Under the pieces are notes generated by a model. It did not search any database. It was not told the origin of the DNA and saw only the letters and a program-made list of their open reading frames with translations. From the NCBI GenBank assembly GCA_000467715.1, contig AJFK01000008.1, forward strand, positions 62,001-126,000: DNA of 64,000 bases, in the 5' to 3' direction. The position numbers and the translations under genes are program-made. Source of the DNA: Hysterium pulicare CBS 123377 (Eukaryota; Ascomycota; Dothideomycetes; Hysteriales; Hysteriaceae). Below, one piece after another: positions 19,606 through 34,504 of the stretch (the stretch's first letter is position 1; the number at the start of each line of letters is the position of its first letter).

Positions 19606-22600
19606 GGATGGGAGAAGGCAATCCGTTGTCGCGTGCAGAGAGTCCAGTAAGTTTCAAGCCGAACTTTTTCAGACAGTCGACGGGTCGTCCCGAAGCCGAT
19701 CACGTGCATCCCGAACATCGGGATCCAAAACGTTGATATTAAATCACAAATCACCGATATCCAAAGCAATCAAGTCCCAAAAAACGGTAATCCAATTTTC
19801 TAACAACTGTATTCGATGCCGATGATAATTACACTATACATCCATCACGGTACGTTGAAGTTGGAATAAACATTCATTCCGTGAGGCTAACTAGACCGGC
19901 CTCCCAGACAAGTCCCGTCTTAGCCCTCCCATGCCGTCCCTTAGTAAACCCGGGCTGTCGGGACCGACGCCGGCGTAGACTACCCAGACCAGCGCGGCAG
20001 GGCTGTGTGCGAGGCTAAACGGTCGGTCCAAGAACTCTGGTAAGGCTGGGAAGACCGGTGTGGTGCTGTTCTGTTCGGCAAGCCTAAAAAAACGTGACGA
20101 GAGGAGCCCGTGGCCACACTATCACACAAAGCCGCCCCCAACCAGTCCAGTCCCGGAATAGCTGGGAAGGGAGAATGTAAGGGAGCCCGCCAGATCTGCC
20201 CAAGTATCCTGATTGCCAACGGGCACTACATCTGGGCTTTTCAACGAGCGGGAGCGAAGTCCGTAGTCTCTGTCGTACAGCGCTATCCGTGTGAATGGCA
20301 CCCGATGTATGAATGGAGGTTGGTGTGGTTAAATGCCGCGAGGATCCTACATCGTGGCTGTTGTGACCGTTTATTACTGATCGATTGTGGCGAGAAGGGT
20401 GGTGAGAGGGCACCGCTGTGGAAAAGAGTCACCGGGTATGACCTGTAATCTTGTATTACTGAACCAAACATAATGGTTTCCCTTGAAGCCTCGAATGTTT
20501 CCTTCGGGACTCCCCATGTTTCTATCCCATCTTCGGCAACGTCTAGAAGGACTCACTGATCTTGATTCCGCCTTCCGTCCCAGCCGCCAGCAGAACGGGA
20601 TCGGTCGGCTTCCCGAGAAATGAGAACAAGTTCCGCCAAGGACGGTTCGCTGCACGGAGCCGAATCCTCCTGCGGTGTAACACACCCGTCAAATCGCTTG
20701 CTGTCAAGTCACACACATTAGCTGCCGCAAGTCAGGGCCACTAACGGGTGCATACACCCGTTTGCTCGCATGCTACTGTAGATGTATCCCCCGGTTTAAA
20801 AAAGAAATCATAAATCTGATAGACGGAGAGCCGCCATCTGACTCCCAATCCCAAGGGCCATATGCAACCTAAGTCTCTTTAGGACCCGCATAGTTGGGTG
20901 AGGCTGGATGCCTGATCTGACAACCTCCACTGTTGTTGGAATACCGGCTTTCCAAGAATATTCCAGCCGTAAAGCTGGATTAGTTAGTCGAACGGTGAGG
21001 AGGATTCTTGGTTTGGGAAATCGTTTTGCTAGTGGAGTTTCTCGTTTTCGGATCATCCTCTCGACCGCATGCAGGGAAGAAATCATATGTCCCCACGGCC
21101 AACCATACCAACCTTCCATGTCCAGAAAGAATTGCGAGATCGCGTGACATTCCCTTCTCCAAAAGCGAGGACATGAATCGTGCACGATACAGCGAGGAAG
21201 GAAAAGAATAGGCCCACAATAAAAAAAATGGTGGGGCCCGAATTCTCTGCATGCGGAAAGCGGAAAATTCTGTAAAAAGTGGCGGCCGATGCCAGATACA
21301 GTTGCCCGCCGGTCTTGATAATTGGTCATGGAATATCAGTCCATGTCATTAGCATCTCATCGTTCGAGTCGTACCCGTCCTACCTCATTCGTTCCATAAT
21401 CCCAGTCTCCTTCTCTCACATCTTCCCGGGTCTGGTTAGGTCATTGGTGGAGGAACATTCCGGCTGCATGCGTAGAAGTGAGCCGTGTGCATTGCATATG
21501 GTGGTGGCAAAACCCAAGCAAAACCCCAAGGAGCGTTGAGGCTTGCTCGAGGCGCTTTCCATCGGTATCCCCAAGAAGTCATGGCAAATAATTGAATATG
21601 GAGTCCTCGAGTATGGGACAGGATCACTTTACCCAGATAGCCGAAAATCGGGTTTTGCATCTGACATTTCTCCACTTTCAGCCCAACCAACCAAGATAGC
21701 CTTTCTTACGTACGGCAATGATCAGCGTGACCGGTCAGGCATCACATTTCCTTAACGCAAGGGGGTGTACGAGTGTCTGAGCGGGTGTGCTGCGTTATCC
21801 TGTTGTGTTGTGAGTACTCACAATCGGTGATCCTGCTTCTCTCACATGCACGTCAAGATGATCGCCACGTAAGTGGGCCGCTTGGGACCAACGTCTTGAG
21901 GTAACATGCACCTTTATCGTCGTTCGTTCCACGTCGTCGAGACTCATATGCAAAGCAACGAAGCTGAGGATAGAACGCACGTATGATTGACACGGCCGAC
22001 TAGAAGGCTCATGTGGTGTAGTGTAGGTGAAGTACTGATACAGGGGGAAAGGAGCACGCAAAAAACAAAGGGTGATAACTGGTTCTCCACGAGCACCACA
22101 ACCATTTTTACCCCGCCTCCCAAAACATCCCCAACACATGTCGCCAGGAAAAGCAGTTTTTGAAGTAGGAAATCGACAACTGGTGAAAGTGAAAGGACAC
22201 AAATTGTTTCAGAGCGCCGTGTTACATGCATTATGTCTCTAAGGCCAGGGAGAAGGAAAGGGGAAAATCAGTAAACCAATTTTAAGTATCCGCGAAAGGG
22301 AGGAAAACAAAATCAGGGGTCGAGTCCGTACAGCGGCCGACGTAAAACGTATCTTTGACAAACTCTGTCCGCCTTATGTGGTATGAGCGAACCGTTATCA
22401 ATGAAGATGTAAACGGCCGTCATATCGTGTCGTCATCCCTTGCAATCCCCTAATCTTCTGCCAAATAAACACCTCATGAAGTACATACAGCCGCCCTCCG
22501 TGAAAATGCAAGTCGAAACAGAGCCTGCGGATGCAAACCACCCATGCTTCCAGGTCGAGTAACCTATTAATTCCTCCGATCAGACCCTCGTTTAGGGATC

Positions 22601-22711
22601 GAGTACTTGTAGACGATATAGGAAGAAATGATGGACGGTTTTGCGGCGTCTACTGCTGGAAGTTGTTTGAATTTGCGTCCGCCCCTGTGCGAAAGTTAGC
22701 CCGTGTCGTGA
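19606..22711. other. 3.1 kb region without recognised gene
   Basis: Many overlapping open frames on both strands (for example 20808-21329 minus, 21795-22202 minus) show no family motif or consistent splice pattern. It holds the PPR promoter on the left and the 3' end of the CON7-like transcript on the right. A perfect inverted repeat at 20743-20762 is listed separately. Confidence 0.45.
20743..20762. repeat. perfect short inverted repeat
   Basis: AACGGGTG and CACCCGTT flank a CATA loop. A further CACCCGT occurs about 60 bases upstream near 20686. It could be a dimeric factor site or chance. Confidence 0.4.
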
Positions 22712-24295
22712 CTAAGTTCTTTCTCGGGGGTATTGACCTTGTTGGTAGATCTGTGGGGCTTGACCATATGGAGACTGAGGGTAGCTGTTGCCGTTAGGAC
22801 TGGTACCGTTGTACATGGTGTTGTTGGCAGCATACTGTGCCATTCCTTCCATCGACCCTGGGCTCTGAGTACCGTACTGAGGTGCTCCTGGTCCACCAGC
22901 ACCAGCAGGCTGATAGCCTATGGGCGGCAATTGAGGACCTCCCATTTGAGGCGGACCAGCCATCTGACGAATCTGCCCGTAGACAGGAGTCTCGCCGCCG
23001 TTGTCGTGGGGGGGACGACCGTCAGCGGCACGTTGCCTCTCCTCATCTGCCTTTCGCGCGGCCTCTTCCTCCTTCTTCTTGGCCTTCCACTCCTTGCGAA
23101 TCTCCTTGAATTCTGTGGTGATATAGAGTCAGCATCTATAATAACTAATGTTTAGTGTTCCGCCAAGCTAGTGAGGCAAGGGTTGTCTCAAGTTAGCTTC
23201 CGTACTTGAGGCTATCCCGACCCAGCGGGAACACCATCTAAATAGTCGCAACACCAACACGAGCTCAAGGGCGAACCTAGCGAGCTAAAGAACAGGGGCC
23301 AAACACGGGACTGGGGCCGCGATCTGAAACTGCAAACATACCTTCTGGAGTTCTCTTTGCTCCATGCGACTGCATTGTTACGTGTGCGTTCAGATGGTTA
23401 AGGGTTCCATAGGCTTTTTCGCAGCCGTTCCATCCGCACTTATACATGCGCTCAATTTCTTCAAATCTTCGGCGCGGTCGCTTGTGTTGTTGCGCGCCTG
23501 GAATGGGAACAAATGAATAAACGGTTGATAATGGATGTCCACCCTGGTATCGCGTTAGATATTCCTACACAATAGTTGTTTTGATTTAGCAAACTGTCAA
23601 TTCTGAGGGGGGAAGTGCGTTCGACAGAATGCAATGCAGAATCAAGGCAAAACGCGTGTCCAAATCATAGTGTGTGTGAGAGAAATGCCTACCGCTGGTG
23701 GTCGCTGAACTGGGGAAACCATTGATTGCGCTGGTGGACCCGAAGATGCTGGGTGACCATATGGCATATGGTGCTGAGGGTATTGGCCAGCCCATTCAGG
23801 TCGCGGGGCACCGTACATTGGGGTCGTTGGGTGACCTGGGTATTGATGCATTTCGTGCTGTTGCGCGTATGGAGAGTATTGCCCGTGTGGTGGGTATGTT
23901 GGACTTGTAGCAGCGGCAATTGATGGATCTATAGGTACTTCGGAGTCAGACTTGATGTTGTGTTGTTGATGGTCATTGTTTTGGCCATCTTGCAAAGGCA
24001 TGGACGGACTTGTTGCTTGCGCCATACCTCCAGCAGGTGCTCCTTGAGCGCCGGGCTGGTACGAACGTTGAATATACTCCGGGAAAGAGCCCGATCGAGC
24101 GGATGAGGGATTGATGCCGTACTCGGACGTCGGAGTCGCTGATGACGAGAAGTTTGAGCTTCGTGGGTCTTGTCCTTGAGGATATTGCGCAGCAGACGCT
24201 TGATCTGCAGAAGAACCTTCAGACTGAGGTTCGGGAAAAGTTGGGTAGGGCGAGCTCAAACCTGACTGCGGATAGTCCGTCTGTCTCCCGTCCAT
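22712..24295 (-). CDS. CON7: CON7-like C2H2 zinc-finger transcription factor
   Basis: Three exons, 24295-23693, 23564-23342 and 23112-22712, join in frame to 408 residues. The N-terminal 200 residues are Gln/Pro/Ser-rich, as in activation regions. Exon 2 carries EYLTRYQGGHPLSTVYSFVP, a basic stretch KRPRRRFEEIERMYK and a single C2H2 finger CGWNGCEKAYGTLNHLNAHV...H. Exon 3 continues with a highly charged helix (EFKEIRKEWKAKKKEEEAAR) and a Gly/Pro/Gln-rich tail. This core matches the CON7 family, known in Magnaporthe oryzae as a nuclear regulator of conidial and appressorial morphogenesis and cell-wall genes. A long upstream non-coding stretch suggests complex regulation or an extended 5' leader. 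Identification is strong on the finger region; the role in this species is inferred. Confidence 0.92.
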
Positions 24296-25478
24296 AGACT
24301 GTGAAATGCGCCTTGAAAGCTTCGATGCACCCCAGGTTCGAGGGCTTGGAGTAGTTGTGCTGTCGAAGAAGTGGGATAGGTTGTCGAGATATGACGGTTT
24401 GCTAACCGTCGCCGGTTGATTTGCCGCGGTCAGAAAGAAGACAGGAAGCTAAAAGCGTCAAGCCAGATGCGGTTCCGACCAAGACAAGCGCACAGCCAGA
24501 GTCCCGGGAAGTGGAGGTATTGACAGGACGCGATAGCGCTGGCCTTAAACGCGGATGATTTGCAGACGGTGGATTTCCCACGATTGCCCACCAGGTGGAG
24601 GAGGGACAAGCGGTTCGGCAGATTTGCGCCGTCAGGATAACGCACAGAATAACAATGCCACTGGAGACGCTTCCCTGGCAGTCAGCTCTGCTCGAATCGT
24701 AGGTGCAACGAAAAGTAGCACGAATGCTCTGGCGGGAAAGCTGGTTAGGAAGGATGCAGCTAGTGGTAGTGAAGTGGAGGTAACTCGAGCTGGGTGGCGT
24801 GTGCCCTGAAAATAGTGTGGCACCAATCGACGAGATGGCGAGCACCAGTAGTCGGGCAGCCTTAGCACACCAGATGAGGTAATGCTCTGCCGGCACGCCT
24901 GGGAGATCGGTTCGACCGAGCCGCGCTGATGGATAGGATGGATAGGATGCTGTTCTGGGAACAAAGCCTGGGGCTGGTGGGTTTGCGAGTGGCCGGGCGG
25001 AGTTAGTCGTGACGGGGTGAGCCTGGCCGACGTCAAAGCCTGGGACACTATGCCCGGCGCGCGTGTTGGTGGTGATTCGTGAAGGTGAATTGAGCACGAC
25101 TCGCGGCCTTGCCCACCAACAACAACAAGAACCCCAGGAGCTCGAGCAAGTCGAAAGGGGCCAGAAAACCAGTCGGGCCGTCGTCGGGGGGAGGTGGAGT
25201 TTAGGTTTCACTCTCGCTGAGCCACACGCTGGCGAGCTGTTTTTCTAATCCCCAAAGGCTCAACTGCGCCGAGGACAACCACACAGGGCGTGACGATCTG
25301 CTCGTCAGGGAGGCCGATGTTCCGGCCGGTGAAAATCTACACGGCAGAGAAGACCGAAGACGGCGCTGGCCTGGCCTGTGGAGCTTTGCACAGAAACGGC
25401 CGTGGGCCAGAGGGAGAAAGGCAGCCTGGGCGGTCCGATGCTTGCCCGAGAAACGAGTAGACAGCTCGGGGTGGATGT

Positions 25479-25522
25479 GAATTTTGGGAATGTTGGGAAT
25501 TTTGGGAATTTTGGGAATTTCG
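25479..25522. repeat. short tandem repeat of TTTTGGGAAT-type units
   Basis: Four to five imperfect copies of a 10-base unit (GAATTTTGGG) in the region upstream of the CON7-like gene. Units are close to one helical turn apart, so they could act as clustered sites, but slippage is the simpler origin. Confidence 0.6.
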
Positions 25523-27885
25523 GGGCAGTCTGGGGAAGAGCTTCACTGGCGCGGCGCGTTGACCTCGCAGCTGGCGGCGGGTAGCACGTGTAGCACGCAG
25601 ACGAGGGTCTGATTATGGGCTGGCGGGCAGCTGGTGGTTGCGCTGGCTGGGGAGGTCGCTGGTGGTGTGTGTGGTGTTGAGTAGGGCAGATTCGCGATGC
25701 GGTCTAAGGACGAAGTCGGGAAGGTGGCAAGGGCCAGGTGCGAGCACGATCCGAGGCAGGAGCAGGCTGTTGCTGCTGGGAGGCCTGCGCAGGTCGTGTT
25801 TCCAACGCTGGGCGGCCGAATCAGGCCCCCGTCCGTCGTCGCTTACCCAGAGCACCAGCGCTCGACACCAGCACGCGGAAGCAGCACCCACCGTGCAGCA
25901 GCTAGCCAAGGCTTGTCTCTGGCGTGGTCAGCACCCTCCTCAGCGCTGGAGACGTTGCTGGCTTTCGGGGCCTCTGTGGGATTCGGGGCTAACGCGCTGG
26001 CGATGAGGCTGAGAATTTAGGCCTCACGCTAGAAGCCTCGCAGGGACAGGGTGCCCACGACGACACAGAGCGACAAAGCGCGCGAAACGAGAGCAATTCG
26101 TCGCAACAAAGGCCCCTTCACCGCAAGAGTGGGGAGCTGCAATTGCAGGATGATGTGAAGGAACAACAGCACGGCCGGCAGCGGCAGAAGCGCATCACAG
26201 AATTCAGAAACAGACCGCAACGCAAGCATGCGAAAGCGAAAGGCGACCAGGACGCCGAGCGCGAGCGTGCGAATTAGATGTGGAGTGGCGCGGAACCCTC
26301 TCTGTTCTGGGGGGCACAAGCAATTCACTGGCACTCTCTCCCATGGCCACCTGCGGCAGACCCTCCGCAGCAGAGCGCCCGCAGAGAGGGTGATGACGGA
26401 GGTGGAGATTTCCATCCTCTGTTCTTTCTCGCACACCGACCGATGAGTCGTTGAATGACACAGCTCCCGGCTTCCCGGTAAAGTCATCTCTCATCAACGT
26501 TGCGCATCCTCAGTCTGACGCACCTATCAGCTCCCGCCACCCTAGCGCAATTCGCCTTCGTCGCCCGCCGTCTGCATATTATTGGCATACATATTGTTTA
26601 TTCAGCCTCGCCCTTCCTGCTACATATGTGGCGGGTGATATTTCTATTCTCAAGCATTGCTTTATTATTAAGAAGGAGGTGATAGACGGCGGTCAGCAGA
26701 CTCAATCTGCACGCAGCACCGTTTGTCCCATGGAATGCCTGACCCGGCAGGTATGCGCGTTCTAACTGGGGGTTGCAAGGGGGCGGGAGTTGTTTTTTGG
26801 AGACAGCAGATATTGAGCGGGGGCACTTGTATCGTGCATGTATCCAGTATCGTGGCCCCTTGTTTCTCCTCCATTAAGGTTCCCAGCTCATGGGCCGTCT
26901 CTGTCGCAGTTCTCCTGTTGCTCCTTTTTTCCCCATGACGGTTTGAACGCTCTTCTCCGACATCACTTCTCGTCAGGCATCACCCCCATTTCCCACGCAT
27001 CATGGCTTCCATGGCTCGCGTATGATGAAACATTCAATACACGGCCCAATAAATCCATAGCAATTTTGCGAGATTCTGGATGCGCCCACTCGAATCATGT
27101 TCGGCTGCACTCATTCTCCACAGCTACTCAAGCGATGCTGATAGTACGTAACCCTCCCAACGCAGCCATTGCCCAAGCATTACGCGTTGCATTCGAGCCC
27201 AGAAAGGATGGACTGATGAAGAATTCGATATCTCCTGTGGCGTTTGGGGAAAGGTCGCTCTGTTGGAGAAGGGGGCCTAGACTGAAAGCGTCATCCAACC
27301 TTTCAAGTGACAAATGCTTTTCTATTCGTGCCTTTCTTGCCTATCCCTTATCGACAGGCAAAGGCCCGGTTGACCATGTTGACTGCCGGCATACTGTTAT
27401 TGGATAAACTGCCCCACTCGAGAGTGGATGTTGCTTCCATGACGCATTTGTGCCGCTGAGACTTGATGCGAGGCGGGATGATAGGGTATTAGATGATGCT
27501 CCCCATTGGCCCCTGCAGAGCCCGACCGAATACGCGATCACTATCTTGTGAATAATCGCAGGTTGAGACGAATGTCATGGAAGTCGAGAGGAGACAAGCA
27601 AGCAACGCAACATTTTCTCTCGAAAAAGGATGAGCGGAGGCGACGGGCGCGCAGCAGCCTCTGTGATTCGCGGAAATTGAAACTGCATGCAGGAGGGTCT
27701 CTCTTGGCGGCAGCTTTTCAGGCCTGGGTCTGCCGTGGGGAACCGTGCACGAAAGCTCAGTCCGGGCGTCGTCTTCTCTCCATCGTCGAAGTCGTTGGAA
27801 GGAGGGATCTGGCAGAATTCTGCTAAAAACACTTGCATCACCAGCCACAGGCAACCCGGCCTCTAACCTGCTTTGGCGGCGAGCT

Positions 27886-27901
27886 TGCCTTTTAAAAGGC
27901 A
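27886..27901. repeat. 16-base perfect palindrome
   Basis: TGCCTTTTAAAAGGCA reads the same on both strands, with no spacer. It lies in the non-coding stretch between the CON7-like gene and DBP2. Confidence 0.45.
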
Positions 27902-29087
27902 GTGAATGAGTGAGTTTGGTGTGAGAAAGGGCCTTGTGCCAGCAAGGGCACACCCCTGGAGTGGCTTCGGCGAGATGGCGGCTAGGATTTGGCCGAGCTA
28001 TTCACCACCTTCATTCTCACGTGGGGACATGCATGGATGCTTTGGGAAGGGAAGGCTAAATACGTCCATGCCCAGTGATGCTGGCATCCGGGACTCCGGG
28101 CCTGCTGGCTTGGGCATTCCGTCCCTAGATGCGATTGCGATGCCACTCTTTCCTCTGCTTCTGCAGGTGCCCATGTGTGCGGCTTCTGCGGTGCTGTCAT
28201 GCAACCTGCCTGTTGCGGGTTGCTGACCATGTACCTCCCTCCCGCCCGCGAAAAAAAGACTCTGGCGAAGATCGTGGGATGATGAGAGGCCCGCGTTCCG
28301 TGCCCCTTCCCGATATCCTCTCAACTTCTCCCTGCGCCAAGGCTTATTGTGTCGTGTCATGTCGTTTGGTGTCAGCGAGGTCGAGGACGAGCAGCGCTGG
28401 AATGTCGGAAAGGGTTCATCACCGCAGAACCACCGAAAACTTCTTGCGTCAATCAAACTGCATCGGCCTCAGCCCTCCCTTCGAGTCAGTGCCCCTATCG
28501 ATGTCACTTGCTCCCCCACTTCATCTCCAATCCCACATTTCTGGGGCGGGCAGGAGATGAATTCATTTGTATTTTACGGCCGAGGAACGATCTCGTATCA
28601 CATCATACCTGCAGGAGCCGTCATGCCGGCTTGGAAACACATATGTAATCCTATGGAATTTGATCTGTCTACCTAGGTATTTAGGAGTAACTGCAAATGA
28701 AAAGCTTTTCCTTCAGAGCACCCCCGAATTATGTCTATGAACATCCAATGCAATGATCCCGTAATGGCCCGCAGTGGGTCGTCAGATGAAGTCGAAGCTT
28801 CAATGAAAATGCCAGTCTATGAGTTTGAGGGATATATCGGTATACAGCAAGTGGGACCGCATCCTCCTTGGAGAATGTCGCAAACATTGAGCATGTTTCA
28901 ATGAAATGCACAGGCCATTGCCTTGATGAAGGAAGAAAAGGGGAAGAGTGAACTGCAAACCCAGAAACAGAAAACGTCTATGTCAGTACGCCGGAGCCGT
29001 CAACACCATAATTGCTGCTACCGAACAAGGCGAACGAAGGAGGCCGACGGGAGGATGAGTGATCATCGGGTCGGCAACATTATCGTC

Positions 29088-31635
<2,548 letters not shown>

Positions 31636-32087
31636 GATCAAAAGGTTTCAGTAGGGACCGGTCAAGAACAAATAATGTCCGAGGGAGTGTCTTCGCTGTT
31701 CGGGTGAGGAAAGAAAATCTGTAGTGCAGACAAATGATGGCTGTCTTGCGCAGGCAGAGTGAGGACAAACAAGTGGAAGAGAAAGGGAGTCGTTGTTTTG
31801 GTTGATGAAATGAAGGGAGGTGAGAGGCAGAAGTCAAAGAAAGTGCGACGAGGAGGCAAAGTCCAAATAATTTTCAGCGCCAAGCCGCTAACAAAATCCG
31901 GTCCAGACACGCTAGGCCTATTCCATCGGAGCAACGCCGGCTCTTCACCGCGACACGAAATATATCAATATATCGACTGCATTGTGGGAGCCTCACTATA
32001 ATTATGACGGGTACCTTTGACGGCTCTACTATCTTTTTCTATTCTTTTATTCACCGCTTTCGCTATTTCACCATGTCCCTCCACTGC
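31636..32087. promoter_or_regulatory. DBP2 promoter and leader
   Basis: A 452-base gap between the THI20 stop codon and the DBP2 start codon. No open frame of note. It must carry DBP2 promoter and leader plus the 3' end of THI20. Confidence 0.5.
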
Positions 32088-34218
32088 TCATGCGCCCCTT
32101 GATCCCATATCCCAAAATCCAGTTTCCATCTTGAAGAAGTCAGTCGATGGACCGATCTAGTCAGATTTGAGGAATGCGTTACCTTTGTTGCATGGATGAA
32201 TATGTTAGCCAGCTCATCAACTCTGCTCACGGACTGCTTCATCGCATACTTTTCAATCAGATCTTGTGACCCTATTAGTCACTGTCAGAACCCTTGCAGC
32301 CAAAGTCACTTACCTGAACCAGTTCTCACAGCTTCAACGTAGTCGTCAGCAACATAATTCTCGATCCATTTCCAGTAGATATTCCCTTCTCGTTTTGTTT
32401 TCCTGTCATCATATAACCGTCGAGCAATCAAACCGTATCCAATAAGACATGGCAGCAAAGCGACCTGCAATGCAAGCCAATCTTCTGACTGTCCAATATC
32501 GAGTACATATCTGTTCCGCTATGTAAACATCTCTACTCTGGTAGAGATGTGCAGCCATTGGTGACTTACCTCGTATATGCCGTGCACGCTATGGACGAGG
32601 TTAGAAGAATATGATTACGAGGTCATCCCATACTGGCTTACTTTGACTTTCTTCATAACTTTCCAAATCATCAATTGGTATCGAGAACTCTTTGCAGAAG
32701 TCCAGGTGGAGCTTCATTTCCTCCTGGATGTGAATGATTATCCTTGCGGACTAGCTAGCCGTCAGATGGTGTGTCAGACATTGCTACGGATCTGCCTACT
32801 CTGCCGATATCTTCCTTTGATTTTGACTTATATGCAGCTAAAGCATTCGCTCGGGAGAAATGGATCTGTAATGAGTAAGTACGCTTATCTCAACCTAAGC
32901 TTGCCGTGACTAACCAGGAACAAATAGTCTTGAATCAGATAATACTTGAAATTTTCCACTGGCAGAGTTCCGTCCCCCATTCGCTGCACGAACTCATGCT
33001 CTGCATATGCCTTCCAGGGTTCTCGCACGTCATCTCGCTCCAGCAGATACTCTATAAATCCGCCTCTTCATCCTACAAGTTAGTTTAGTTTTTCCAGACG
33101 CTGGAAGTTTGCTTACGGCGCAAATGGTAAAGTGTACGTAGAATGAAAGTGATTGATCGGGCCACTTCCACTTCCAAGGCCCCTACTGTGTTTGATTCCG
33201 GCCTCGACATACTTATTTGCCTTTTTCACAGCTTGGACCATGCTCATTCCCCCGGCAAGGTTGCATGCAATGGCAGCTATGAAAAATAAGCTCTACTACA
33301 TCCTTCCCAAAAACTTCACGTCGAGTCTTACAAGCTAGAGAACACCCTGTGCCGTGCGTGTTTTTGGATGATAAATAATTCGTTTCCATGAATACCGTTT
33401 GCCCTTCGCCATGGAGAACATTTAGCACGATGTTCCGATCTGCCTCGTCTTTTGAAACCAGTCGGTCTTTCGTTAGCGGCAGATGGCCACCCTTGAGAAG
33501 CACATACTTCGATCCTAACTGCTGCACCGCTTTAGCAATACTCACTACATCTTCGACATTCTCCGGCTCTCTGAACGGCACTCCCGACGTTTTTAGCAGC
33601 AATTTTGCCTCTGGCAGGTTTGGCGTGAGGATAGTCGTTAGCGGGAGAAGTTGCGTGCAAAGGGATTGAACAGCTTCTTCTGGTAGCAATTGGGATCCAC
33701 TCGTAGAAACCATAACCTTTAGCGTCAGACTCAAACAATGTAGAGAATTTAAGGGGTGAGCATACTGGATCAACAACAGACGTTGTGATATTGTATCTTC
33801 GAAAGGCATCCGCCACGACTTCAATCGTAGCCGCAGATGCCAACATGCCTATTCCCCTTAACTTTAGCTCTAATACCCAACATTGGCATAAACCAGAAAT
33901 ATAATTTAAATACCTGTCTTAACAACATCAACTCCAACATCCTCCATCACGGCATCAATCTGCTTCTTGACGAATTCAGGCGGCGTTTCATGAATCCCAT
34001 AAACTCCCAACGTATTCTGAGCCGTGAGTGCAGTTGTATTTGTCATTGCATAGCATCCATGGGCTGCTATAACTTTTTGGTCGGCTTCTAGACCGCTGGT
34101 TACATGTGTTAGTCACGAATTAGACAAATGGTAGGATAGAGCTGGGTCTATGGGGATTTGCATACGCGCCACCAGAGCTATCCGAGCCGGCTATCACCAA
34201 GATCCTCTTTGCTGCCAT
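32088..34218 (-). CDS. THI20: THI20-type HMP/HMP-P kinase with TenA/thiaminase II domain
   Basis: A many-exon gene. The N-terminal part is ThiD-like: MAAKRILVIAGSDSSGGA, then GLEADQKVIAAHGCYAMTNT, YGIHETPPEFVKKQIDAV, VVDPVMVSTSGSQL, LTPNLPEAKLLL, VLLKGGHLPL and the anion-hole motif THGTGCS. It phosphorylates hydroxymethylpyrimidine for thiamine synthesis. The C-terminal part is TenA-like: GTLPVENFKYYLIQDYLFL, IHFSRANALAAYK, HLDFCKEFSIP, TAYTRYVLDIGQSEDW and FWDMGSRGA. The first six exons are 34218-34166, 34095-33914, 33848-33766, 33716-33332, 33276-33117 and 33065-32915. Later exons start near 32865; one is only 19 bases (32588-32570). The join between the exon at 32865 and the following one (near 32735) is uncertain. 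Total is about 500 residues, with order as in yeast Thi20. Confidence 0.92.
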
Positions 34219-34504
34219 GATCGAATAATATTTGGATTTATTGATTTGAAAGATCAACTGAGACTTTTCTGGAAGAAGTTCTTTACATTGAGCCCCACTA
34301 CTGGCAACAAGCGAGGGTCACGTCATCGGCGTTAGTTTTCAAATGCCATTAGGTGGTGCAGCATGCCCATTTTCGAGTTCTATAACAGTATGAAGCCTTT
34401 TTCCATACCAATCCCTCACTATTTGACCACGTCCACCAACGCTATAACTCAAACTTCCATGTGATCCAATCTCCGATCCTTACCAATCTCCTAATTTCCA
34501 CATA

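Larger units (their letters stand above)
24296..29087. promoter_or_regulatory. 4.8 kb non-coding region upstream of the CON7-like gene
   Basis: No gene could be supported between the CON7-like start codon and the DBP2 stop codon. Open frames here, including one of 269 codons at 24402-25211 (minus), are Cys/Ser/Pro-rich, lack motifs and overlap frames on the other strand. Long upstream regions and leaders are usual for developmental regulators in filamentous fungi, so this may be promoter plus 5' untranslated region. It contains a GGGAATTTT array and a 16-base palindrome, listed separately. Confidence 0.45.

Noticed and set aside
24402-25211. 269-codon open frame on the minus strand upstream of the CON7-like gene
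   Set aside because: Cys/Ser/Pro/Thr-rich, no motif, frames also open on the other strand, and it lies where a CON7 leader is expected. Treated as non-coding.
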